DNA from: Gemmatimonadales bacterium UBA2975
Lineage (GTDB): Bacteria > Gemmatimonadota > Gemmatimonadetes > Longimicrobiales > Gaopeijiaceae
Length of the DNA stretch: 64,000 nt
Direction: 5' to 3'
Assembly: GCA_002348265.1 (NCBI GenBank)
Contig: DEAT01000080.1
Span: 1-64,000 of the forward strand
Below the pieces are notes generated by a model. It was given only the letters and a program-made list of their open reading frames with translations, did not search any database and was not told the DNA's origin. The position numbers and the translations under genes are program-made. Below are positions 54,248 through 62,539 of this stretch, piece by piece. Position 1 is the first letter of the stretch. The number at the start of each line of letters is the position of its first letter.

Positions 54248-54675
54248 GGGTCGGTGAGCCATCCATCGAACTGGAGGGAAGGCCGCTCGTAGAAGGGCAG
54301 GCTAGAGGACCGCTGCTCAAGCTCACCCGACCGATAAGTTTCTGGGGCGGTGTTGACCCCGTTTCGGGTCTTATAGTAGACCCACGGCACCCCGAGTTCG
54401 AGCTGTGCATAACTGGTACTGTTTTGCTTATCCCTGGGGCGGTGGGTTCTAGTTCCTCAAGTGCGATCCTGCTGGAACTTCTTCGCGAGGGTACTGCACC
54501 TGCTGCGATTCTGATGGGCAAGGCGGACGCAATTCTTGCACTGGGCAGTATCGTGGGACTAGAGCTTGGGTATGCTGCGATACCGATTCTTGAGGTGACT
54601 AGGACTGACATTGTACGTTTCCCAGACCGGGCAGACGTTTGCATAGAAGCGCAGGGAAGGATCACTGTTACCTGA
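54241..54675 (+). CDS. Aconitase X, swivel (small) subunit (DUF126)
   Basis: 144 residues. DUF126/aconitase-swivel features: EGQARGPLLKLTRPISFWGG, VDPRHPEFELCITGTVLLIP, GAVGSSSSSAILLELLREG (Ser-rich loop that binds substrate carboxylate) and GKADAILALGSIVG. It pairs with the large subunit encoded just upstream; fused versions exist. The overlap implies translational coupling. No proline reductase (LhpI-like) is in the window to confirm a hydroxyproline role. Confidence 0.9.
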   Translation: MVRVGEPSIELEGRPLVEGQARGPLLKLTRPISFWGGVDPVSGLIVDPRHPEFELCITGTVLLIPGAVGSSSSSAILLELLREGTAPAAILMGKADAILALGSIVGLELGYAAIPILEVTRTDIVRFPDRADVCIEAQGRITVT

Positions 54676-54690
54676 TCTCAGTGCATTCTT

Positions 54691-56139
54691 CTAAACCAGA
54701 GAGGGTGGCACTTCGGTCTCGACTTGACCACGCTGCCGCTGTCCCATGGCGATTGTTGCGACCAAGACTATCAAGAGGCTCCACGAGTGCGCATTGTGAA
54801 GCCCAGCAGTCCATGGCGAGATCGTCGACATAGTGTCGATCCCTGCAGTCATCGATGCGGCAAGAATGGTCGGAATGAAGAATGGGAGCAGGAAGGGGTA
54901 TGTGCAGACGGTTACGTCTAGAATGTTTGCTCTGCGATATCGATCCACATTGGCGTTCATCCCTACCTGTCTTGCGAGTGACCCGACCGTCAGGATCGCG
55001 ACAGCTGAGTGCGTCGTCAGGAGTGTAGCTCCACTGATTGAGCCAAAGATCCACCACTCGGCGTCGCGACGCTTTGTGGCACGTTCTGTAACCCATGCGA
55101 TTACCCGTTCTAGGAGCCCGGAAGCTGTTAGGCCTCCTACCAAGCCCATGAGCAGAATCGTAAAGATCGAGACACCAAACGCCCGTCTCATACCGTCGAG
55201 TATGATACCTGTAGCGATGAAGTTCTCCCGGTCTAAGACCAGCAGATCAGAGAGCCCGAAGCGACCTAGAACTAGGCCGAGTAGTATTCCTGATCCTATG
55301 CCCGCGAAAAGTCCGACGACGAGATGAGTGCGTCGGAGTAGCAGAGTGAGAACTCCTGCGGGAACCAAGAGCATGATCAGGCCCGCGGGGTTCCCCTGGG
55401 GGCTGAGATGCACATCTGCTCCCGATGCTCCTCCGAACAGTGCGAAGACTATGACCGCGGCTGCTCCGGCTGGTAAAGCATACCGCATACGTGAGCGGAC
55501 GACTCCTCCGAGGTCGGCTCCCTGAGTCGTCGCCGACGCGATGGTAGTATCAGAGATCGGTGAGATATTGTCGCCAAACGTAGCGCCGGCTAGGACTGCA
55601 CCAATGGTAAATGCCCCGTCAGCGCCCATTAATCCCGCAGTCGGGTACAGAAGGGGGGCGCAGACTAAGATAGTTCCTAGGCTGGTCCCGGTCGCTGTAG
55701 AGAATATGGAGCAGACCACGAACGTGGCGACTACGAAACCGCCGCCTTCTACTCCGGTCGAGGAGGCCGTCCATACTAGCGCGTCGATGAGCCCGCTTTC
55801 TCGCAGGACGACTCCCATTATACCCGCTAGCAGCCATGCGAGAATGAGCATCATCACGATTCGGTGACTCATTCCCTCAATCACCGCTTCGGCGTACTGG
55901 CTAGGCTTTCTGGCTAGGAGAATGCCTGCTCCGAGTGATGCAATCAGGATTGGACCGAAGCCAGTCTCATCGGGAGCGCCCGATATCCCAAGCCAGGAAA
56001 CACCGCCGATAAAGACTAGGAATGGGGCGAGCGCGCCTGCTGCTCCTCCACGAAAACCCAGCTGTACGGTGCGGTTCACGTCGGAGCTGTGATGGGTAGA
56101 TGTTGGAAAGTTCACAAAGACCGGGGTCGGAGGAGCCAC
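54691..56139 (-). CDS. nhaC: NhaC family Na+/H+ antiporter or solute-Na+ exchanger
   Basis: 482 residues with about 11-13 hydrophobic helices. NhaC/ArsB-like features: SIFSTATGTSLGTILVCAPLL, ATFGDNISPISDTTIASATTQGAD (the conserved Asp/Thr rich loop), and EWWIFGSISGATLLTTHSAVA. Members exchange sodium for protons or for organic solutes such as malate/lactate or amino acids. Start GTG at 56139 overlaps the 3' end of the phosphotransferase gene by 28 bp. It faces the aconitase X genes and might import their substrate; this is inference. Confidence 0.85.
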   Translation of the reverse strand: MAPPTPVFVNFPTSTHHSSDVNRTVQLGFRGGAAGALAPFLVFIGGVSWLGISGAPDETGFGPILIASLGAGILLARKPSQYAEAVIEGMSHRIVMMLILAWLLAGIMGVVLRESGLIDALVWTASSTGVEGGGFVVATFVVCSIFSTATGTSLGTILVCAPLLYPTAGLMGADGAFTIGAVLAGATFGDNISPISDTTIASATTQGADLGGVVRSRMRYALPAGAAAVIVFALFGGASGADVHLSPQGNPAGLIMLLVPAGVLTLLLRRTHLVVGLFAGIGSGILLGLVLGRFGLSDLLVLDRENFIATGIILDGMRRAFGVSIFTILLMGLVGGLTASGLLERVIAWVTERATKRRDAEWWIFGSISGATLLTTHSAVAILTVGSLARQVGMNANVDRYRRANILDVTVCTYPFLLPFFIPTILAASMTAGIDTMSTISPWTAGLHNAHSWSLLIVLVATIAMGQRQRGQVETEVPPSLV

Positions 56140-56846
56140 ACCGCGTCAATCAAGAATGACCACGTCAACATAGCCAGTGCCAAAGCGGACACACTAAATG
56201 CGATAAAGTTAGGGATGATAGGGCCGAGGGCGATGAGGAGTGCTATACCCTGGATGACGCAGATCAGTTTTCTTCGAAAGCTGGGAGCAAGTTCGCCACG
56301 GAGGGCCGGCAGGACCAATCCTGCACCTAAAAAGAGGTATCGCATCGCACCTATCAGAAGGACCCACGCTCCCGTCCTGTCTTCAGCCCAAACTAGGGCT
56401 GAAAGTACGAGCATCAGCGCCGCATCCGTTTCCATATCGAATCGCGCACCGAACTCTGTCGACGTACCGGTCCGACGAGCGACCCAGCCATCGACCCCAT
56501 CAAGCAACATGATTCCCGTGCCTAGCCCGACGATGGACCAACGGCCCAAAGTGCCGAGCGACTCTGCATAGGTCACCAAGCCAGCGAGGCAGAGAGTTCC
56601 TATGCTGCGGGCCATAGTGATGCGATTGGCTGATCCAAGCCCAGGTTGGGGTAGTGTATCCGGTAGGTTACTAGCAATCAGGTAGGCGGTGATCGCGTAA
56701 AGGATACCTACTGTCACGATATAGGTGGCCTGGAGGTCTAGAAAGCTCCACGTTACGGTTGCGAAGAGGAGTGCGAAGACGAGACCAGCGATCAGGTCGG
56801 TGTATGCCTGGGGACGTGCTCCCGCCAAGTAAGAGGTGTCGGACAT
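56112..56846 (-). CDS. CDP-alcohol phosphatidyltransferase family protein
   Basis: About 244 residues with 6-7 hydrophobic helices. The CDP-alcohol phosphotransferase signature is visible as LDGVDGWVARRTGTSTEFGARFDMETDA (the DG..AR..G..D...D motif). It exchanges CMP from a CDP-alcohol for another alcohol, making a phospholipid headgroup or phosphodiester. The assumed ATG at 56846 is exactly opposite the divergent dehydrogenase ATG in one CATG, and no ribosome site precedes it, so the real start may be nearby. Part of the envelope/pterin-like cluster. Confidence 0.8.
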   Translation of the reverse strand: MSDTSYLAGARPQAYTDLIAGLVFALLFATVTWSFLDLQATYIVTVGILYAITAYLIASNLPDTLPQPGLGSANRITMARSIGTLCLAGLVTYAESLGTLGRWSIVGLGTGIMLLDGVDGWVARRTGTSTEFGARFDMETDAALMLVLSALVWAEDRTGAWVLLIGAMRYLFLGAGLVLPALRGELAPSFRRKLICVIQGIALLIALGPIIPNFIAFSVSALALAMLTWSFLIDAVWLLRPRSL

Positions 56847-57834
56847 GTTAGAAGAAAACACTGCACGCGCGTTCTGGGTCCAGAAGCCTGGGCTCGGTGA
56901 GATTGTTCCAAGTAAGCTTAAGCCCATGGGCCCGGACGATGTACTCGTGCGTGCGAGCTATTCCGGCATCAGTCGTGGTACGGAAACGCTAGTCTTTCGT
57001 GGTGAGGTCCCGATTTCAAGCTATGACGTGATGCGCGCGCCATTTCAGGAAGGGACTTTTCCTGCTCCAATAAAGTTCGGCTACATAAGTGTCGGCGTAA
57101 TTGAATCAGCCTGTGACGCCGGCAAGGCTCTAGTCGGGAAGGATGTCTTTTGTCTGTACCCTCACCAGGACCGCTATGTGGTGCCCGCGTCTGCTGTGAC
57201 GGTATTGCCACCGGGCGTCCCCACGGGTCGTGCTGTTCTTGCCGCCAATATGGAGACTGCCCTAAACGCTGTTTGGGACGCGAAGGTATCTTTGGGTGAT
57301 AGAGTAGTAGTGGTGGGAGGGGGTGTATTAGGACTTTTAGTCTCATGGCTGATTGCAAAAATACCGGCTACAGATGTGACGGTCGTAGACCCGAATGAGA
57401 AACACGCATTGGTGGCAGAGGAATTAGGCGTCCGCTTCGCTGTGTCTGTGCCGGACGACTGCGACGCTGATGTAGTTGTCCATGCGAGCGGTAATCCGGA
57501 GGGACTAGCGGATGGGCTTAAGGCGGCGGGTGTCGAGGGACGGGTCGTCGAGCTGAGCTGGTTTGGAGACGTGCCGGTATCGCTTCCCTTAGGAGAAGCG
57601 TTCCATGATCGACGCCTCACTATACGCAGCAGTCAGGTTGGTCGTATCCCGCCCGAACGCGCTCCAAGGTGGAACCATACTCGACGGATGGCGGTTGCGC
57701 TCAGTCTACTGAAAGACAACGCGCTAGACGCGCTGATATCCGATGAGAGTGGGTTCGAGGAACTTCCAAGGGTGATGGAACGGCTAGCTCTTTCTGGTGA
57801 AGACTCGCTTTGCCATCGTATTCGATACAACTGA
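56845..57834 (+). CDS. MDR-family dehydrogenase (zinc-binding dehydrogenase-like, zinc site not visible)
   Basis: 329 residues. NAD(P)-binding loop VVVVGGGVLGLLVSWL is clear, as is the acidic residue after the second strand (VTVVDPNEKHAL). The N-terminal catalytic domain has ASYSGISRGTETLVFRG where zinc dehydrogenases normally have a catalytic Cys, so a zinc-independent reductase or oxidase (BchC-like arrangement) is likely. ATG 56845 has AAGAGG 8 nt upstream. It begins the cluster that continues with the pterin-synthase-like gene 17 bp later. Confidence 0.85.
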   Translation: MLEENTARAFWVQKPGLGEIVPSKLKPMGPDDVLVRASYSGISRGTETLVFRGEVPISSYDVMRAPFQEGTFPAPIKFGYISVGVIESACDAGKALVGKDVFCLYPHQDRYVVPASAVTVLPPGVPTGRAVLAANMETALNAVWDAKVSLGDRVVVVGGGVLGLLVSWLIAKIPATDVTVVDPNEKHALVAEELGVRFAVSVPDDCDADVVVHASGNPEGLADGLKAAGVEGRVVELSWFGDVPVSLPLGEAFHDRRLTIRSSQVGRIPPERAPRWNHTRRMAVALSLLKDNALDALISDESGFEELPRVMERLALSGEDSLCHRIRYN

Positions 57835-57851
57835 TTCCGGAGAGGTCTGAC

Positions 57852-58250
57852 GTGTACAAGCTCAATGTTCGCGATCACTTCATGATTGCCCACAGCTTCC
57901 ACGGAGAAGCGTTCGGCCCTGCACAGCGTCTGCATGGAGCGACTTATGTTGTCGACGCGACGTTCAAGCGGGATGAACTCGATCCGGATGGCCTCGTTGT
58001 CGATATTGCGCTAGCTGGCGATCAGTTAAAGACGATTCTTGAAGAGTTCAACTACCGAAACCTGGATGAGGTTCAGGAGTTCGAGGGCGAGAACACCACT
58101 ACAGAGTTTCTCTCTCGCAAGATCCAAGAGCGGCTAGTGAAGGCTGTGCACGATGGGGCTCTTGGTCCGAACGCTTCGGGCTGCAACTCAATAGAAGTCA
58201 CCCTCAACGAATCGCACGTTGCATGGGCGAGCTACGAAGCGGAAGTGTGA
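57852..58250 (+). CDS. 6-pyruvoyltetrahydropterin synthase/QueD homologue with altered active site
   Basis: 132 residues, start GTG 57852 with a GGAGAGG site. It aligns with QueD/PTPS over the full length, but the catalytic Cys (in KCGRLHGH) is Ala here (PAQRLHGAT). The third zinc-ligand His is also Ala, and the DHHYLN motif reads NYRNLD. The first His (AHSF), the first His of HGH and the substrate-anchoring Glu (TTTEFL) remain. It therefore probably keeps the fold but not the normal reaction; it may bind a pterin or pyrimidine. It lies in the middle of the glycosylation-type cluster, and its stop overlaps the GT4 start in GTGA. Confidence 0.85.
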   Translation: MYKLNVRDHFMIAHSFHGEAFGPAQRLHGATYVVDATFKRDELDPDGLVVDIALAGDQLKTILEEFNYRNLDEVQEFEGENTTTEFLSRKIQERLVKAVHDGALGPNASGCNSIEVTLNESHVAWASYEAEV

Positions 58251-59335
58251 TCCGAACAAAGCGGCGTGCGTTCCATTTTGTTGTTCCGGGGAGACTTGAT
58301 CAGAGAACCGGTGGTTACATCTATGGTGCTCGGATGGTCTCAGAACTCAGAAGGGCAGGGTTTTCGATAGACGTTCACTCGATAGGCGGGACTTTCCCGG
58401 TTGTCGATTCTGTAGCTCGGGAAGCCTTAGACAGAATACTTGCAGACTTGGATGATGGTGAGCGAGTTGCGATAGACGGTTTGGCTTCGGGTGGACTTCC
58501 CGATGTGATCTCCAAGCACGCTCCGCGCCTCGCCATCGTTGCTCTCGTGCACCATCCTCTTGCAGACGAGACGGGCCATACAGAAAGCCAGCGTGATCAT
58601 TTTTTCCTTTCAGAGAAGAAGACTCTGAGCCAAGCGCGCGGAGTGATCGTAACAAGCTCTTTCACAGCGAACCGATTGGTGGATTTCGATGTGTCGAGTG
58701 AACGGATCCGGGTCGTCGAACCTGGAACTGACCCCGCACCACTGGCTGATGGCCCACGTGATAATGATCCGCCTAGACTCGTTTGTGTAGGTTCGCTCAC
58801 CCCACGAAAGGGACAGGATTTGCTTGTTGAGTCTTTGGGTCGATTGCGAGAACTGGAATGGAGATGTGTATGCGCGGGAAGCCTTTCTCGCGATGAACGT
58901 TTTGCAAGAATGGTCTCGGATGAGATTGACCGTCGTGGTTTAGGGGGGCGGATCGAACTAGTTGGCGAGCTTGAATCTGCGGCTCTCGAGGAAGTTTATC
59001 GCTCCGCTTCCCTATTTGTGCTCCCTTCGCACTATGAAGGTTATGGAATGGCGTATGCCGAGGCTCTCGCGAGAGGGATCCCCGTGGTAGGTACGACTGG
59101 CGGCGCTATCCCTTACACAGTCCCTAGTTTTGCGAGTGTATTAGTGCCCCCTGGTGATGCGGATGCTCTTACCGGGGCACTTGAGGGTCTGTTGGTTGCA
59201 CCTGATCGACGTGAAGTGCTGGCCGAGGGTGCCCGCATGCACAGAGACTCACTCCCGACTTGGCCCGAACAGGCGACTCAATTCCACGAGGCAATGTTAC
59301 GACTGACAGGGTCCGATGGGGCACCCCATGTCTGA
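58247..59335 (+). CDS. Glycosyltransferase family 4
   Basis: 362 residues, GT-B fold, start GTG 58247 overlapping the previous stop. N-terminal GRLDQRTGGYIYGARMVSEL is the acceptor-side Rossmann start. The donor side shows VEPGTDPAP, RLVCVGSLTPRKGQDLLVES and LPSHYEGYGMAYAEALARG (the E-x7-E-like motif), VVGTTGGAIPYTV. It would transfer a sugar to an unknown acceptor, possibly a pterin-like or lipid-linked moiety given its neighbours. Confidence 0.88.
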   Translation: MIRTKRRAFHFVVPGRLDQRTGGYIYGARMVSELRRAGFSIDVHSIGGTFPVVDSVAREALDRILADLDDGERVAIDGLASGGLPDVISKHAPRLAIVALVHHPLADETGHTESQRDHFFLSEKKTLSQARGVIVTSSFTANRLVDFDVSSERIRVVEPGTDPAPLADGPRDNDPPRLVCVGSLTPRKGQDLLVESLGRLRELEWRCVCAGSLSRDERFARMVSDEIDRRGLGGRIELVGELESAALEEVYRSASLFVLPSHYEGYGMAYAEALARGIPVVGTTGGAIPYTVPSFASVLVPPGDADALTGALEGLLVAPDRREVLAEGARMHRDSLPTWPEQATQFHEAMLRLTGSDGAPHV

Positions 59336-60137
59336 AGACAGCTTTGATCTAAGCTGGCTAGAGCTTCGTGAGAGAGCAGATCACCGCGCTCGAGCACATG
59401 AACTTGCGGACCGGTTAGAGGGTGTTGGGCAGCTGTGCGGATGGTCCGTGGTACTGGACTTAGGATCTGGGTCTGGTTCGAACTTAAGGTACTTGGCACC
59501 GAGGCTGCCTTGGGTGGATTCATGGGTGCTGCTCGATAAAGATTCTTCTCTTTTAAAGACCGCAAGGGCTCCGGGCGTGCCAGAGCCCACTCGAATCATT
59601 GGAGATATCGCAGTCGAGGGCATGGCCGCGATTGCTTCCGCGGATGTGGTCACTGCCTCTGCGCTTCTCGATTTGGTGTCGAGGGATTGGTTAAGTGATA
59701 CCGTCAAAGCCTGTGCAGCGAAGGGTGCTGCTGCTTTGTTCTCTCTCAGCTATAACGGAGACATTCGATGGTCCATCGAGGATCGTGACGACGTAATAGT
59801 TCGGGGTGCGGTAAATGAACACCAAGGGCGGGTTAAGGGTCTTGGCCGTGCGCTGGGTCCGGAGGCTGCGATTGTGGCGCGGACTCTGTTTATGGAGTTT
59901 GGCTATGACGTTTTGCTTCGGCCTACTCCTTGGCGCTTGAGCGGATTGAAAGATCAGGATCTCACTCTAGCTCTAGTGCGGGGTTGGATTGAAGCCGCGG
60001 TTGAAGTGCTTCCTAAAAGCATTGAGCTGATTCACGCATGGGGAAACCGTAGGTGCGAGGAAGTGCGGGGAAACGAATATGAGTTGGAAGTAGGCCATTA
60101 TGATTTGCTTGCCCTGCCACCCTTGGATGCGGATTGA
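59328..60137 (+). CDS. Class I SAM-dependent methyltransferase
   Basis: 269 residues from the ATG at 59328, which overlaps the GT4 stop by 8 bp. SAM motif I is VVLDLGSGSGSNLRYL, with Asp of motif II in WVLLDKDSS and a later DVVTASALLDL motif. The C-terminal part is variable and probably defines the substrate. Tight overlap with GT4 and the following flippase suggests one pathway and maybe a methylated glycoconjugate. Confidence 0.85.
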   Translation: MSEDSFDLSWLELRERADHRARAHELADRLEGVGQLCGWSVVLDLGSGSGSNLRYLAPRLPWVDSWVLLDKDSSLLKTARAPGVPEPTRIIGDIAVEGMAAIASADVVTASALLDLVSRDWLSDTVKACAAKGAAALFSLSYNGDIRWSIEDRDDVIVRGAVNEHQGRVKGLGRALGPEAAIVARTLFMEFGYDVLLRPTPWRLSGLKDQDLTLALVRGWIEAAVEVLPKSIELIHAWGNRRCEEVRGNEYELEVGHYDLLALPPLDAD

Positions 60138-61114
60138 GTGAGGAAGAGCTTTGTGCGCGTGAGACACTATTGAGCCGGCGGAATTTTATCCTCGCTGGGC
60201 GTGGTATCATGAGCTTGGGGTCACTTGTGTTACTAGCATTCGTGGTTGATCTCCGCTCGGTGATGGTTCGTTTCACCGAACTTGATCCAGGATGGGTAGC
60301 TGCTGCGCTAACAGTGTCTTTCGTCCAAGTATTCCTGTCTGCATGGCGATGGCGCTTTACTGCGAATCGATTGGGCCTGCTTATCTCGTTACGCTACGCG
60401 GTGTTCGAGTACTATCTCGCAACCTTCCTAAATCAAGTGCTGCCCGGAGGCATAGTAGGTGACGTGTCCCGTGCATGGAGACACGCTAAGGGGACAGAAA
60501 AAAGAGCGGCTCTCCAGGCAGTGGCTTTTGAGCGTCTTTCGGGACTAGTTGTGATGAGTGCGGTTGCATCGTTTTCTGCTGTCGTGTTACTACAGGAACT
60601 ATCGCGCAGTATTCAGGCGATCTCGTTGGGAATCGTCCTTTTGCTCTCTGTAAGTGTGGGCTTCTCAATGCGCCACGCTCGGGAAAACAGGGAAACATCC
60701 CAGCTTTTTTCTGATCTGAGGCGAGCCTTAATAGACGGTATAGCCCTGCCTGTTCAGTTGATCACCTCTGCAACTGTAGTAGGTACCTACCTTCTAGTAT
60801 TCGTTATGGCCGCTCGTGCAGTGCAGCTGGAAACGGACGGCCTTCTGCTAGCGATGCTCGCTGCACCAATCCTTATGACGATGCTGCTTCCTGTGACGAT
60901 GGCAGGGTGGGGGCTTAGGGAACTGGCTGCGGCTGCGGTGTGGAGCACCGCGGGGCTGTCCGCAATTGATGGAGTAGCGGTATCGATTTCGTACGGACTT
61001 CTAGCACTGGTTTCCACTCTTCCTGGAGCTTGTGTCTTTTTCTTTACACTGTTTCGGATCGGAGGTCTAAATCAAAAAGCAGGTCCGATCCGAGCTGGAA
61101 GTGACGCACCTTAG
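60134..61114 (+). CDS. Flippase-like integral membrane protein (lysylphosphatidylglycerol synthase TM region family)
   Basis: 326 residues with about 8 hydrophobic helices. The family signature appears as ATFLNQVLPGGIVGDVSRAWRHA and the C-terminal TMAGWGLRELAAAAVW. Proteins of this UPF0104/LPG-synthase-TM group flip lipids or lipid-linked groups. TTG 60134 overlaps the methyltransferase stop. It is the last plus-strand gene of the cluster and converges (71-bp overlap) with the RibD-like gene. Confidence 0.85.
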   Translation: MSEEELCARETLLSRRNFILAGRGIMSLGSLVLLAFVVDLRSVMVRFTELDPGWVAAALTVSFVQVFLSAWRWRFTANRLGLLISLRYAVFEYYLATFLNQVLPGGIVGDVSRAWRHAKGTEKRAALQAVAFERLSGLVVMSAVASFSAVVLLQELSRSIQAISLGIVLLLSVSVGFSMRHARENRETSQLFSDLRRALIDGIALPVQLITSATVVGTYLLVFVMAARAVQLETDGLLLAMLAAPILMTMLLPVTMAGWGLRELAAAAVWSTAGLSAIDGVAVSISYGLLALVSTLPGACVFFFTLFRIGGLNQKAGPIRAGSDAP

Positions 61115-61745
61115 GCCTTCGGATTCCATCTAGCGTCTGCACTTCCGGGAGCGTGATGCCTGGTTTCCCAGAGCCTATCAGTAGTGCGGCAACTGAGATG
61201 TGCAGTCGGTCGAGCAGGTCCTCAGCGAGGAACTGAGAGACCGTTAGGCCACCACCTTCGATTAGGATTCGATTCAAGCCCCTGTTGCGAAGCTCGTCGA
61301 TTACCGCCGCTGGGGAAAATCCTTTAACACCTTCTTGCAGAGGTACAATCTGGATCCCGTCGCGAAGTCTTTTGTCCTCGTTTTTAGCGGTCGCCTCTAT
61401 GCTCTGCATCCAGAGTGTAGGGGCTTCATCATCGGTGAAGATTGAATATGTCTCGGCCAGGCGACTCCGTGGGTCGAGAACGACGCGGACGGGATTGGTT
61501 CCCTGGGCCTTCCGAACTGTCAGACTGGGGTTATCTAATTCGACCGTGTTCGCTCCCACTACTACCGCGTCGGCTAACGCTCTTACTCGATGCAGTCGCT
61601 CAATATCCTTTGGGCCATTGATATAGTGGGAGTGACCGGTGACGGTGGCGATCCGACCATCGAGGCTCTGACCGAGCTGCCCCAACACGAACCGATCCAT
61701 CTTCTCGAGGGGTGCTAAGAGTTCGCCGAGATCTGCGTTGATCAT
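61044..61745 (-). CDS. RibD-family pyrimidine reductase (C-terminal-domain type, no deaminase)
   Basis: 233 residues. QLGQSLDGRIATVTG, ALADAVVVGANTVELDNPSLTVR and RILIEGGGLTVSQFL are the standard RibD/DHFR-fold reductase motifs. The zinc deaminase domain of bifunctional RibD is absent. This is the arrangement of archaeal and fungal 2,5-diamino-6-ribosylaminopyrimidinone reductases. Start overlaps the creatininase stop (ATGA). Together with a creatininase-family gene it resembles the ArfB/ArfC steps, yet here it sits in a glycosylation and lipid cluster. Confidence 0.88.
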   Translation of the reverse strand: MINADLGELLAPLEKMDRFVLGQLGQSLDGRIATVTGHSHYINGPKDIERLHRVRALADAVVVGANTVELDNPSLTVRKAQGTNPVRVVLDPRSRLAETYSIFTDDEAPTLWMQSIEATAKNEDKRLRDGIQIVPLQEGVKGFSPAAVIDELRNRGLNRILIEGGGLTVSQFLAEDLLDRLHISVAALLIGSGKPGITLPEVQTLDGIRRPKVRHFQLGSDLLFDLDLRSETV

Positions 61746-62539
61746 ACTTCGGTCTGCCGGCGCTCCAAGTGTCCGATCGGAAACGCGTGCGCATCCCGAA
61801 CCACCTCAGCGAGGACACCGGCATAGTGCTCGACCAAGCGGCTGCCGAGTTCCGCAGTTGCGAGCGTGGCATCACCCGAAACCCCTTGTGGGTTTAGATC
61901 GTATGACGTCCAGGCAAAGGGAGCGACACCTTCGGGTCTGATCCAGGCAAGTGTCCTTTCTAATTCTTCTCCGAGCGAACTGAAACACTGAAGCTCATCG
62001 GTCCTGACGAGGTCTGGTTTCAGGTGCATCATCATTGCGGTCTCTATAGCTCCTCCGTGCAGCCCGTGCATCCATTCCGTATCGGGCAGTCCGACACCTG
62101 AGGGTCTCGGAAAGCGAAAATAATGGGCTTTCACAACGAGCATAGTGAACTCACATCGAATACGCAGAGCTGCTGAGTCGATTGCCGCTTTGTTGCCTCC
62201 GTGGCTATTGCTAAGCACAAGCCGCCGGAGGCCTGCGGCGTGCAGTCCGCTCGCTAGCCCCACCAGAGCATCTTCGAGTGATTGTGGAGAGAGGGTTAGG
62301 GTGCCTGGAAACGTTACGTGCTCCAGGCTCGCCCCAACGGTTTGGGTCGGAAGAACGACGAGCGGTATCGTCTCCAGTTGGGTTACTGCTGCTTCGACCA
62401 ACCCCTCCCCAATATTGACGTCTGTGGAGAGCGGGAGGTGAGGCCCATGCTGTTCGATGCCGGCGACTGGCAAAATTGCCACTGGGTCTCGACTGGCTAG
62501 AGCCTTGATTTCGGGGCTATTGAGATCGTGCCACTTCAT
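61742..62539 (-). CDS. Creatininase/ArfB-like amidohydrolase
   Basis: 265 residues. Metal-binding motifs are EQHGPHLPLSTD (Glu, His, Asp), NSHGGN and HGGAIETAM, all intact. Family members include creatininase, archaeal ArfB (formamidopyrimidine deformylase in riboflavin/F420 synthesis) and MftE (mycofactocin peptide cleavage). Given its coupling to a RibD-type reductase, a deformylase on a GTP-derived pyrimidine is an attractive inference. Four-base overlaps link it to the FkbM gene before it and the RibD gene after it. Confidence 0.88.
   Translation of the reverse strand: MKWHDLNSPEIKALASRDPVAILPVAGIEQHGPHLPLSTDVNIGEGLVEAAVTQLETIPLVVLPTQTVGASLEHVTFPGTLTLSPQSLEDALVGLASGLHAAGLRRLVLSNSHGGNKAAIDSAALRIRCEFTMLVVKAHYFRFPRPSGVGLPDTEWMHGLHGGAIETAMMMHLKPDLVRTDELQCFSSLGEELERTLAWIRPEGVAPFAWTSYDLNPQGVSGDATLATAELGSRLVEHYAGVLAEVVRDAHAFPIGHLERRQTEV

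Noticed and set aside
54833..55867. Plus-strand frames of 65-164 codons over the NhaC gene
   Set aside because: They are antisense to a well-conserved transporter and translate to Pro/Arg/Ser-rich strings without domain features.
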